From Gyrodactylus bullatarudis (taxonomy: Eukaryota > Platyhelminthes > Monogenea > Gyrodactylidea > Gyrodactylidae): 64,000 nt of DNA. This document shows, one piece after another, positions 24,183 to 34,498 of the stretch. A program made the translations under genes and the position numbers. The stretch is taken from NCBI GenBank assembly GCA_012064415.1, contig SSNU01000018.1, positions 62,001 to 126,000 of the forward strand, given 5' to 3'. Under the pieces are notes generated by a model. That model was given only the letters and a program-made list of their open reading frames with translations, did not search any database and was not told the origin of the DNA. Each line of letters begins with the position of its first letter. Positions within the stretch are counted from its first letter, which is position 1.

Positions 24183-24897
24183 TAAATTTTTGTAAACAAA
24201 TAATATTTGAAAGAATTAATGATGATTTGGAATAAAGAGAGTTCTATTTCAAATGATTGTGTAATTTTTTCCAGCAAGAAAACGAAAAAGATCAATTAGT
24301 TGTACAGAAAAGATTGAAAGAAATACAAAATTAAAAAATGAGTTGTACGAAATTTATTATAAAATTATTTCTTAACCCTCAATTATCTATCCCCACACGA
24401 AATTGATTTTGTAAATTACAAAATCATTTAGTACCATTTACGAACTTCATGAAAAAAATTAACTATAATTACTGCTTATTTAATTACATACAGAATTGAT
24501 TGTTTTCTTGTACAGTTTTGAATCGAAATTTTACGAAATTATTTTTTCTAAAATACGAAATAGACCTGCAAAAGGTATAGTAAACCTTCACTGCGTTATG
24601 TCTAATTAGTCAGTAAAAAAATATTCTAAAGTCCAGTATTATTATTTAGCAATATTTTAGTTGCCTGATATTATAATTTTATGATTATCATTATTTTGGA
24701 GTCCCAATTTGGGACAAGACTCTTAATGATTTAGTACAAGTTATACTTTCTGGATGAATTCGAAAGAGTAAAAGAGAGAAAAAGTAATATACATTAATAA
24801 TGATTTATTTTGGACGAAGAATTTTATAGATTTTCCCATTTATGTTCATGGAAGACGATTCATAGACTGACATCTTCCGCTTGTCGCCTAATAAGGC
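24183..24897. other. 3' flank of Tc1-like element and of minus-strand exon
   Basis: No coding frame supported. A minus-strand AATAAA (plus-strand TTTATT near 24804) fits as the polyadenylation signal of the terminal exon at 24898-25075. The right end of the Tc1-like element could not be defined. Confidence 0.4.
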
Positions 24898-25075
24898 TTA
24901 TGAGCTTTGGTTACCAGATGTAGAAGTCAATAAAGGAGCATTATCTTCTACAGGCTCTATATTTTCTTTATTATTGCTATAATTCAGCACTTCATCATAT
25001 GTCTTTCTGAAGAAAATGGAAGTATTTTGGCCATCCTCAAGTTCCCTTTCTATGTCAGGAGAGCCTGGTAATGAT
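24898..25075 (-). CDS. Terminal exon of unrecognised minus-strand gene
   Basis: The minus strand shows a CTTTTCCAG acceptor, then an open frame from 25075 to TAA at 24898-24900 with a plausible polyadenylation signal about 90 bases beyond. It encodes about 58 residues, acidic and Ser/Asn-rich (start SLPGSPDIERELEDGQ, end TSTSGNQSS), the style of a cytoplasmic C-tail. Base composition is less AT-rich than the flanks. Upstream exons should lie at higher coordinates, but 25.1-31.7 kb is full of transposons and none could be identified. Confidence 0.5.
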
Positions 25076-25148
25076 CTGGAAAAGAAAGTGATGTGTCATT
25101 CTTGGAAGAATTTTATATTATCTGTATTATAATTGGTTATTTTATGAT

Positions 25149-26160
25149 ATGAATTTATGTTCAAAATTATCAAGAACTGTTCCCCCCAATTTTAAATATC
25201 TCATATATTCTTTCTATTATTACAATATATTTATCAAACTTTCATTGCCAAAAGACTTATTATTAGTCAATATTGTACCCATCCCTAAGAATAACTCTCC
25301 TAAAGCTGTTAATGACTTTCGTCCTATTTCACTTCCAGAGTTTGTGATATTACCTCTGGAGTCCCTCAAGGAAGCCAAATAGGTCCATTATTATTCAATC
25401 TTATTTTTTCCAAAATCCAATCCAACAATAATAATATCAGACTATTCAAATTTGCTGAAAATATGTTTTTCTTTCCCCAATAATTCTCTAGATATTGATA
25501 TTGTAGTAAACTTTATTTCAAAATTAGAGCAAGATCTATCTTTTTTCTCTCTAAAAATTAACTTTGACAAGTTTTTTTATCATTCCCTTTATTAGTCCGT
25601 CAATTCCTATCTTTAATGACTTTAATATTCATATTTTCAAAAGGAAATTCTTGGTTCGTGATCTTGGTCTTGAATATGATTATAACTTGATAATTATATA
25701 AAATCGATTGCTAATGTTTTTGCTGCAAGGACCCTTCATATTCATAGAACTGCCAAATCCAACTAAAAATTCTGCTCTTCAAAACGTATGCTAGACCTGC
25801 CATTGAATACTGCTCTGCAATCTGGAGTCCTTCTGCCTTATCAATGTCTTTTATCCTTGAAACCATTCAGAAACGATTTATTCGCTAATGCAATCTCCTA
25901 TCCAGTGGTTTCGGCAAAATAAGACGCCTCAGGCACCGTAGAAATTTTAGATGTATTAAACTTGCTAAAGACAATGTTCAAAGTTTATGGAATATTCAAA
26001 TAAATCAAAGAGTCCTGAGAAATAACAATGTTAAAATTAAAAGACCTTTAAACAATGCCTTTATTTTTTTGATAGACTTCCATCTTTATTTAACGAAATC
26101 TCTCGCAAAAATATTGCATTTACTAAAAAAGATTTATATAACTACCTGGAAAACTTTTGA
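25149..26160 (+). pseudogene. Decayed LINE reverse transcriptase
   Basis: Readable blocks in changing frames: VNIVPIPKNNSPKAVNDFRP at about 25258-25335, SGVPQGSQIGPLLFN about 25350-25400, a mutated active site KFAEN in place of YADD, and a C-terminal FKTYARPAIEYCSAIWSPS block near 25780-25840. An internal deletion joins the first two blocks, and many frameshifts follow. It lies in the presumed intron upstream of the 24898-25075 exon, on the opposite strand. Confidence 0.8.
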
Positions 26161-26478
26161 TACATATATTTTTTTTCTTTTTTGATACAATATGACAATA
26201 AATTTATTTATTTATCTCACAATAGAAATTCAATTAGAAATTAATTATTTCTTATTAAATCTGCAATCTCCTCACGCTCTTGGTTGTTATAACGATTAGA
26301 AGGCATTAGTTTGAGTGATTTAATGTGAATAATGTTGAGATCAATTTACCATAAGCTTGCATAACACGATTACAACGAAGAACCAATCAGATGAGAGATA
26401 AGTTTTAATTTTCAGCCAATCACAATAGAGTAGAAAAAATCTATTTAAATCTAATGCACGTTATGAAAAAATATAAAA

Positions 26479-26577
26479 ATGCGTCAACGTATAACAATAG
26501 CCAAAAATACTGAAAGGTTAGCAGAAGAGGCCTTGAAGAAACGAGAGTACAATATAACTTCTAATCTATACCATTTG
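26479..26577 (+). CDS. Possible small first exon
   Basis: ATG in a good context (AAAAATGCG) opens a 33-codon charged peptide (MRQRITIAKNTERLAEEALK...) that runs into a GTAAGT donor. There is a loose resemblance to the N-terminus of small ER-associated SERP/RAMP4 proteins (KQRIRMAN), too weak to rely on. No downstream exon was found among the repeats. Confidence 0.25.
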
Positions 26578-26885
26578 TAAGTCTATTTTGTACAATAGAA
26601 GAATCAATTTCATTTATTTGGATTCCAATTTCATGTAACAAAACTTTCAACTTAGTCTATAATTATCTAAATGATTAAAATTTGTGAAACAGATTAAACA
26701 ATTTCGTTTTTTTAAGATTCTATTTCGTTTTCACACTTTTTAATTGAGGGGTATGAAATATTCATGTAATGAACTTCGCATAATCCATTTTTCAATTTTG
26801 TTTTTTTATCAATCTAATTTGTAAAACTAATTAATCTTTTTCGTTTTTCCTTCAAAAAAGATATATTGATATACATAAAGTTGAT

Positions 26886-27125
26886 TTATTCAACTAAATC
26901 TTCAAGGTTCATTACAGATGTATAAAATCTTTCCACATAAAAGCATGCTGAAATTATTTTATTGTTAGTTATAGCAGGTTTTGATCTGGTTGCTATATCT
27001 TCAAGTCTACTCAGGCGGTACTCTTGAATGGTTAAATTTCCTGGACCACGTTGGTAAAGAATGATATTGGGTTTTTCTATTGCTAGAGTACGTTTAATTT
27101 CATTTTTGAAAATGCTCCAAATTTA
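26886..27125 (-). pseudogene. Tc1/mariner-like transposase tail, second copy
   Basis: Minus-strand translation (WSIFKNEIKRTLAIEKPN, LTIQEYRLSRLEDIA, TNNKIISACFYVERFY) is clearly homologous to the C-terminus at 23980-24182. Only the last 80 or so residues are present and the copy starts abruptly at 27125 in the NPIE-W block. Both ends of a functional element are missing. Confidence 0.8.
27020..27074. repeat. 55-bp direct repeat, copy 1
   Basis: This piece of the Tc1-like tail (starts ACTCTTGAATGG, ends GATATTGGGTTT) recurs without a change at 28294-28348 in the same orientation, 1274 bases away, exactly where the pogo-like remnant meets the gypsy coding sequence. Confidence 0.9.
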
Positions 27126-27319
27126 GATGCATTTAGATTCTTTCACGCGTAGTGTTTATCTAATCTATATTAAGCCCACTTTTAGTCTTGACGCTAAATA
27201 ACGCTAAACGATAGAATTTTCTCCACATTACACTTAGCTGTATAAAAATTTTGAAATCTGACGTTAATTCTAATCGTTGTCAAAATTAAATGAATAAGAA
27301 ATGTTTGAAAAAATCAGAA

Positions 27320-28290
27320 TTGATCTATTTCTTCAAAAGCCTCTGATAACACAGGGATTGTCCTGAATATGTTTTCAGCTCTTCTTTTCAGGACTGAGTT
27401 TTTTCTGACAGCATGCTTAATCTTCATAAATTGTGTAACCAATAATTGTGGAGTTATCTGTTCAGCATCAGCTCCAGTTTTCTCCTTAAGCTGTGTTACT
27501 TACATTTTTGGCTTCTAGAAAACACATTCAAAATTTTCAACACTTAAATAAACAGTAGCTTTGATGTGTGACACTCGACAAAAATCTCAACTGAACTGAT
27601 CGTTGAACAAACGGAATGCTGTCTTGTGGAAAGAAGCTCCATCCATGAATAGAATTCCTTCTCTGTTCTCAAGAACAAGCTTCTCGTGTAAACTTTGAAG
27701 AATTTTCCACATTATACTCAATAACTTTAGAAAAAAAAATTCATGAGAATAAATTTACCTTGATTTCTTGGAAGCCATCTTGGATTACGGCTTTTACCAA
27801 TGATCATTAACTTTCCTTTCTCTCCGGAAGCGCTTACTGTCAAGACTTCCGTGTACCTGGTCCGGTTTTCCTTAAGAGCCTTTTCAGTCTTGCCTGATGG
27901 GATAAAAAATTAATCAGAAATTAAATTGAGCTAATTACAAATAAGAATAAACTTGCCTATGGGCTGCAAACTCTTCTCTGGTGTCTCCTTTAGTACCCAT
28001 GGCACTTCATCCACGTTAAAGATATTGTCTTCCTCATAGAAAAAGATGATGTTGGGTAGAGCATTGTAAAATTCTTCGATCTCCATAATTTCACTGCCAC
28101 AGAGCTAAGATTTTAATAAGTTGGATGAAGTTACTTTTTTAAATTTCATATTGGCTTTTTTGATTATACTGGCACAAAAGGTAATTTGAAACCTACGAGG
28201 CCAACCTCTTGAGCAATTTTCCTGGCAATCTTATTGACTCTACCGGGAGAAACAGGAACACTTTTTCGCCTCAGATAATTGATATCGTCA
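27320..28290 (-). pseudogene. pogo/Tigger-like DDE transposase remnant
   Basis: Minus-strand blocks in N-to-C order: SPGRVNKIARKIAQEV near 28200-28245; IFNVDEVPWVLKETPEKS with the first catalytic Asp near 27980-28030; RTRYTEVLTVSASGEKG and MIIGKSRNPRWLP at 27775-27880, the IGKS-P block typical of pogo/Tigger/jerky DDE_1 proteins; GILFMDGASFHKTAFR with the second Asp near 27600-27655; and a C-terminal AENIFRTIPVLSEAFEEI. Stops and frame changes separate the blocks. Short gaps with GT-AG borders (for example GTAAATTT after LPRNQ) might be introns of the original gene. Confidence 0.75.
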
Positions 28291-28293
28291 ATA

Positions 28294-28348
28294 ACTCTTG
28301 AATGGTTAAATTTCCTGGACCACGTTGGTAAAGAATGATATTGGGTTT
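28294..28348. repeat. 55-bp direct repeat, copy 2
   Basis: Exact second copy of 27020-27074. Pogo-like remnant is on its left and gypsy gag coding sequence starts immediately on its right. Confidence 0.9.
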
Positions 28349-31300
28349 GATATTGCCTTTTTTGATATAAAGCAAGATGGGCGTCCTTTCAGAAAATATG
28401 TAGAAGCTCTCAAGGATGCAGCCATGATGGCGAAAGTTACAGATCAAGAACTCATAACGCAGATAATGAGAGGTTTAGACAATCACAAAATTGTTTCGAG
28501 AGTAACTGAAATGGATGAAGAGGTCTGTGGAGATGGTTATCAAGAAAGTGGAGGCTCTGGAGAAGAAGATTGATAATGAGGTGGCCCAGGCTGTCAGACA
28601 TAAGCCGGAAGAACACCCAGAGGTCAATGTTATGCTAACAACCACCATGTATTCGAGAAAGAATCCGTTTTGTCTAATTTGTAAAAAGGAATACCACCCG
28701 GATTGCATTAAGTACAGTACCTGCCGAAACTGCAAGAAGGGTCATTATGCAAGCGAATGCAGGAAACCGCAGGTCAATGAAGTGAAGCAAGTGGTGGTTG
28801 AGAACAACCTTTCCGAAGTTTCAATAAAGCATAATGCCCTTTACTCCTGTGTTTGTCCTTTGAAATATGTTGAGATAGATATCAGTGCTGAAGAAAAGAT
28901 TAAGATTAAATTTCTGGTTGACAGTGGTAGCTCGGTCAATATGGTTTCAAAATGGTTTGTAGAGACAAATCAACTAAGTTACGAAGCCCTCCCATTGATA
29001 ACCTCGATAATGGGTGTTAACGGAAAAGAAACAGCGGTCCTGGGCATTGTACGGGAAATGAGTATCGACTATAATGGAAAAAGTTGTTTGCTCCTTCCTG
29101 GTTACGGAGTTGGACAAGTTCATATTGAATCGTCAAACCTGTGATACCTTGGGTATCTCACTTGCATTGGCAGAGGTGAACAATGTGTACATCATCAATA
29201 ATACTTTTACTGCAAGTCTGATAATAGGAAATTGATTTTCCATCACAAAAATCTCCCGGTCTCACTGATGCCCAAGGTAGAACAGACGCTTAAAGATTGG
29301 TTAAAAGCTGGGATAATAGAACCTGTTGAGAATCCTAGTATGGCAGCCCCTCTTTCAATTGCTCACAAAAAGAATGGTGAAATTAGGCTGACAAGTAGGT
29401 ATCACAAAACAGCCAATTTGTTCATTGATCCTGGTTCGTATCCGACCCCTCGCATCGAAGAGTTGCTGTCAAGTGGCCAGTTGCAAGTACTATTCAGTGA
29501 TTGACCTCTCAGATGCCTATCATCAAATTGAGTTGGATAAAGACTAGATATTTAACGTGTATATCTACGCATTTGGGATACTTTCAATTCACTAAACTGC
29601 AGTTTGGACTGTCGGCGGCGCCAAGAATTTTTCAGGAGGCTATGTCGAGAGCCTTGGCAGGAATACCTAGAATGGCAGTTTTTCAGGATGATATCATCAT
29701 TGGTGGTCGAACAGTGGCTGAACATGACGAGGTTTACAACATGGTTGGAGACCGTCTCAGAAGGTATGGGTTCAAAGTTAATCTCCAGAAGTTACAGAAG
29801 TGCAGTGAACGGATTCAATTCATGGGGTTCATCATTGATAAGGGCAAAGTATTACCTGATCCTGAGATTTCGAAGATCAAAGACCTTGGCACACCTTCGA
29901 ATAAGAGTCAGTTGCAAAGCTTGTTAGGCATGTTGCAATACTATGGTATGATGTGTGAAAGTTATTCCCCAATACTAAGCAAGGTGTTTGGTCTACTACA
30001 AAAGGATGTTGAATGGCACTGGTGCAATGACTATACGAAAGCGTTGGAGGAAGTTCTAATTAAAATTGCTGAAGCAAGTTTGATGTTGTATGATCCTAAT
30101 AAACTTATTTATCTCAGTACAGATGCATCGGCTGAGGGTCTTGGAGCAGTCATCTCGTATGATACAGACATGAAGCAGGTCATTCACTGTTCTAGTAGAC
30201 TACTCAAACCAGCCGAAAGGAAGTACTCCAATTTGGAAAGAGAAGCACTTGCGGTGGTTTATGGTGTTCGCAAATTCTAAAGATACCTCATTGGCAGGAA
30301 ATTTGTTATACAGACAGATCACAGTCCGTTGCAGTATATATTCTCTGATCACACTGAAAACAGGCGTGTCTCTTCGAGGGTTGATGGCTGGAGGCAGTGG
30401 TTATCATTGTTCAATTATGAGATCAAGTACCGGCAGGGAGAACGGATGTCTCTCCCGGATGCGCTGTCAAGAATTGGTGTAAAAGAAGACGTGCTGGAGA
30501 CTGTTGATGAATTTCTGGTAGATCCGCAAGTAAATTTTGTGTATGCAGATGGTTCACATGAAACGCTTTTGAAGGCCATTAGACGAACGGATGATTCGCT
30601 CTATTGCATGATGAAGGGAAAATTTGAACGGAACTGGAGTGGTAATGTCAAGCTCCTGAGAGAATTCATTCAGTGCAAAGATGACTTGTATGTTGAGGAA
30701 GATGTAGTGTACCTTGGTGACAGAGTAGTTGTTCCTAAAGATCTGAGGACCTTAGTTTTAGAGGGACTTCACGCAAACCATCCGGCTCGAGATGCAATGT
30801 ATGGGATTGCCAAGAGGTATTGTTGGTGGCCTGGAATGTATAAGGATGTCAATCGTTGGGTCAATAGTTGCCTCACCTGTCAGAAAAATCGCAGGAGAAG
30901 AGTAAATGCAAACCTGGGAACGTGGCTGGAAAGTGATGTTTGTATGAACAGGGTGCAAGTGGATGTGGCACATGTGGATGGGAGATCAGTATTGGTATTG
31001 GTGGATGCCTTTTCGAAATGGGTTCAAATGAAGATGCTGTCGTCATTGTCAGCTGAGCACACTGTGGAAGCCCTTCATGAGATCTTCCAGCTGGTTGGAT
31101 ACCCCAGAATTGTGATTTCAGACAATGGTACGAACTTTGTTGCTACCCAGATGAAGGAGTATGCAGAAGCCAAGAATATTGTGTTACGCCAAACCCCGCC
31201 TGGTCATCATCAATCTAATGGAATTGCTGAGTCACTCATCCGAGATTTAAGAATGTTCCTTTCGAAAACAGTGATTACGAACAAGAGGAAAGCTATAAAT

Positions 31301-31690
31301 GAGTTTGTAGCTCATAGAAACTCGACACCCAATTCTAAAGGGCTCACACCAAATGATGTAATCTTCACCTTCAGACCTAATACCGAAATGGATTTGGCGC
31401 TACTTGATGGTGAGAAGGAAAAGGGTCTAGTGTTTATTGAAGGCAAAGGTTGGTCAGGTCCTATTGATGTAACTAAGAATTCGGAGCACACATGGACGGA
31501 TACAAAGGGAAGATTAATTCATGATGCTGACGTATTACCGGTTATGCAGAATCCCCGGCTGGAGTCCCTAAGGGTTGAAGATAAGGATCCAATACTAAAT
31601 TCCCCAAAACCGGGGAGAGCTCGTAAGCCCCGTAGAAGATTGATTGAAACCTGCCTGGTAACTTTCGGAGGGGATGATTTAGTGGGCTGA
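28349..31690 (+). mobile_element. Ty3/gypsy retrotransposon gag-pol, defective
   Basis: Coding order is gag tail, zinc knuckle (CRNCKKGHYASEC near 28715), aspartic protease (VDSGSS near 28918), reverse transcriptase (29232-29960; FQDDIII box near 29690), RNase H (STDASAEGLGAV near 30118), integrase zinc finger (HANHP then CLTCQ, 30772-30885), integrase core (VQVDVAH, SDNGTNF, ESLI) and a C-terminal chromatin-proximal tail to the stop at 31690. The YQDD-like box recalls K02A2.6-type gypsy proteins. Damage: frame changes near 28545, 29130-29230, 29485 and 29542, and an in-frame TAA at 30278-30280. The gag start is missing at the 28348 junction, no envelope frame is seen and no LTR pair was found. 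Codons are less AT-rich than the surroundings. Confidence 0.92.
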
Positions 31691-32995
31691 ATCAGATAAA
31701 CAATTATTAATATTAACTCATGTATATTTGTTTAAAAAGATATTGTTTGGCGATATATGTAAAAAATATATATTTTATTTGTCTCATTCACCACGTGTTC
31801 ATCTTCTCTAAATCACTCTTCATTATATTTTTATAGCAAATTTTCAGGATCACTAATTTTATTCAAGTTCATAAAATTAAAATTTATTATTTTAAAACAG
31901 AAGTTGTTTTTCGAATTTTTCGTTTAAATTTTAATTTTCAAAACTTGTTAATCCAGTTATATAAAATAAGTTTTTCGATAATGAATAACCATTTGAACAC
32001 TTAAACTGATTATATTTCAAAGAGTTCCATCTCTCATATTCCTTTTGAGAAATGATAGAATTTGAATTTAATCTCTCTGATTCATTCTTTCGACTGAAAT
32101 GTTTTGTGACTAATGAAATAATGGTCGAGGTGCACCAAAGATGAAATACAATTAAATTGAATACCAACAGACCAATCAGAATGAAATATTCTCAAGTGAT
32201 AATCTCTTAATTTTTCAAATTTACAAACAAAATTCAATTTAAGCCCTCAATCGATAGAGCAGGGAAAAAACCGGGTCTATTGCTACTATACAATATACAT
32301 CTTTTGATATCAGTTTATATAATTATTTTATCATGTCTACGTGTACACTAAAATTTCTAGAAAATGTATGAGCTGAAAACCTCATGTTAAACATGTGTAT
32401 ATGTACTTACTAATAAGTATGTTGCTGATTTTAAATTAAATAATTCTTAAAATTTATCACTCAAAACTCATGAAAATTTGTTCAATCACAAACTTTTCAA
32501 TTTTACATCGTAGGATTATCTTCTCAAGACTCTAGCAGCAGTATTAATCAAGAAAGCTTCGTTTTGAATGTACGGCCATAAAAATACACACCATCAGATG
32601 CAGAATGAAAAGTTTAATAACGCTCCAAAATATCCTTTGAAAGAAAAAAGTCGTTTTTCATTCACACAATTTGCGACCGCTTTTTTATCCTATCTAGGGA
32701 GTGGAATTTTGTTTTGTAAAATTTCAATATACGATATACGATAATTATATCAATATAATTTTTTTATACTACAATTATTTTGATTTATATTATGATACAT
32801 TACGATATATATTGTTAAACATTTGATTTTATGCTATGACATACCATTAATTATATTGTAACATGTTCTCCATTTACTGCAATATACAATATATCTCGGC
32901 CAATGAAATTAAAGTATTTATATCTGACTCATAAACTAAGTTATGATTCAAAACTCTAGTTTTATAGTTCTAGTTGTTGCTTCAAGTAAAATATC
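31691..32995. other. AT-rich region between gypsy and hAT
   Basis: No LTR or polypurine tract can be shown after the gypsy stop. Runs of ATATAT and CGATATA-type low-complexity sequence lie at about 32720-32900. It contains one weak minus-strand candidate exon at 31931-32188, listed separately. Confidence 0.4.
31931..32188 (-). CDS. Weak candidate terminal exon with membrane segment
   Basis: A minus-strand open frame of about 85 codons ending at TAA (31931). It begins with a hydrophobic stretch (FILIGLLVFNLIVFHLWC) followed by a polar Ser/Asn-rich tail. It would fit the last membrane helix and tail of a membrane protein. No ATG, no clear acceptor and no family match, so it may be chance. Confidence 0.2.
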   Translation of the reverse strand, partial: YFILIGLLVFNLIVFHLWCTSTIISLVTKHFSRKNESERLNSNSIISQKEYERWNSLKYNQFKCSNGYSLSKNLFYITGLTSFEN

Positions 32996-34049
32996 ATGAC
33001 AAGCCGAAGAAGTCCTTACTGGGATTTATTCATTGACAGAAAAACAGAAGGTATTATATTATCAATATTTTTTCTCAGCAGAATGTAAAAAATGTAAAAG
33101 AATATTACAATTGAAGACCAATTCAACAAATCCATTAATTGAACACACTAAAAGACTACATTTTTCTGATCATCAAAATATTTTAGAAAAAAAATTGTTG
33201 AAATCTGACAATAACTTGAAACAATCTGAAATTAAATCAAAAAAACTTCAGATGACTTGTAAGGAGCAAAACGAATTTGATATAGATTTGTTCCAGGCAA
33301 TTTTATGCGGAAATCATCCGTTTTCGTTAGTTGAGGAACACCAGTGGGAAATATTCTTTTCAAAATATTTACCCAAATATAATATCAAAAGCCCTTCAAC
33401 TTTTGCAAGAAATAAATCAACTGAATTGTATGAAATTTGAGAAGAATCTATAGTAAAATCACTTTTTTAAAACCATTTCTAGATGAATAAAATCAAATCA
33501 GATTTGAAAGATTGTGATTTTAGCTGTTTTACCTCTGATGGTTGGCGCTCTTTTAGCAAGGATAACTTTCTATCGTTGACAATTCATTACATCGATGCAG
33601 AGTTTAATTTGAGAAGTTTTCTAATAAGACTTCAGTATATTTCAGAACGTGAAACAGGTGTTAATTAGTCAAATGAATGAAAACTTGATAATATATGAAA
33701 TTGAAACAAAAGTCATGACTTGTTACAGATCAAGGCTCAAACATGAGAAAGTTTTCACGTATCAGTAATTTTATAAGTTATGACCTTTCCATCTTCTGTG
33801 TCGATCACCGGCTTAATAACTGCCTCAAGTCTGCATTTAAAGAAGAATCTCTTCAATCGATAGACTCAAAAATGAAAAATTTCAGCAATAAAGTCAATGC
33901 ATCAATACCAATAAGGGAAAATATTTCACAAATATGTCAAGCCAATGGCATGATATTCAAAGAGGTCCCTTCCATTTCCAAAACACGTTGGGACTCTCAT
34001 TTCGAACTTTTTGACTGCGTTCTTTACTACAAGAACATATTTCCATATT
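32996..34049 (+). pseudogene. hAT transposase, broken by piggyBac
   Basis: An ATG at 32996 opens RRSPYWDLF; after a frame change the BED-type zinc finger follows (CKKCKR, then H-x4-H in EHTKRLH). Later blocks are FTSDGWRSFSKDNFLSLT (DGW motif of the catalytic domain, near 33530), DQGSN (after a possible 66-bp intron GTGTTAATT...TTACAG at 33659-33727), CVDHRLNN (near 33795) and SKTRWDSHFE (near 33980). Stops at 33440 and several frame changes show decay. The coding sequence is cut at TTAA 34050 by the piggyBac element; nothing certain resumes after 36233. Confidence 0.82.
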
Positions 34050-34418
34050 TTAACCTCCTCGTTACCAAAGGTCGTATACGACCTCCTTTTTAAATCTTGA
34101 TTAAGTTGTTGTACTATAAACTTATGAATTAGATTTTTTAATACTTTTAATTTTAATAGTTTTACCTTCTTAATGGTGTATGATTTTCTCTCTCCCAAAA
34201 TTAATTAGCGTCTTTTATCACAGGTTGAAGTTTTTACTTGGAAACTATTATTGCTGAGTGTAATTAGGACTAATTATCTTCAATGAAAATTACCCAAGAA
34301 ATATGAAGAGCTAGTTAAATGTACGTCACACAAGGAACGGAAAAATTTACTCACTAGTGGTAATTCCTGATGCAAATCAATCAGAAGAAGAGCTAGAAGA
34401 AGAAGCAAATACTCACCA

Positions 34419-34438
34419 GGAGCAAATAGGAGCAAATA
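34419..34438 (+). repeat. 10-bp tandem duplication upstream of transposase
   Basis: GGAGCAAATA occurs twice in tandem just before the 34499 ATG. The acidic frame upstream (SEEELEEEANTHQEQ) and the acidic frame downstream (ESSSDDEIGL) are offset by this duplication, so it looks like a recent frameshift that removes the usual acidic N-terminus from the long frame. Confidence 0.7.
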
Positions 34439-34498
34439 ATTGAATCCTCTAGTGACGATGAAATTGGTTTAGTTCCGAATTCCGTTAGGTCGTTAGAT

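Noticed and set aside
26241..26306. 21-codon minus-strand ORF MPSNRYNNQEREEIADLIRNN-like
   Set aside because: It resembles the start of a transposase helix-turn-helix but is too short and isolated to call.
26479..26577. Assignment of the small exon to the SERP/RAMP4 family
   Set aside because: Only a few residues agree and no downstream membrane-anchor exon was found.
33441..33482. Possible 30-bp intron (GTAAAATC...TTCTAG) in the hAT transposase
   Set aside because: The interval reads as plausible transposase residues in other frames (KSLF, KPFLDE) and a TGA precedes it, so frameshift decay is the simpler explanation.
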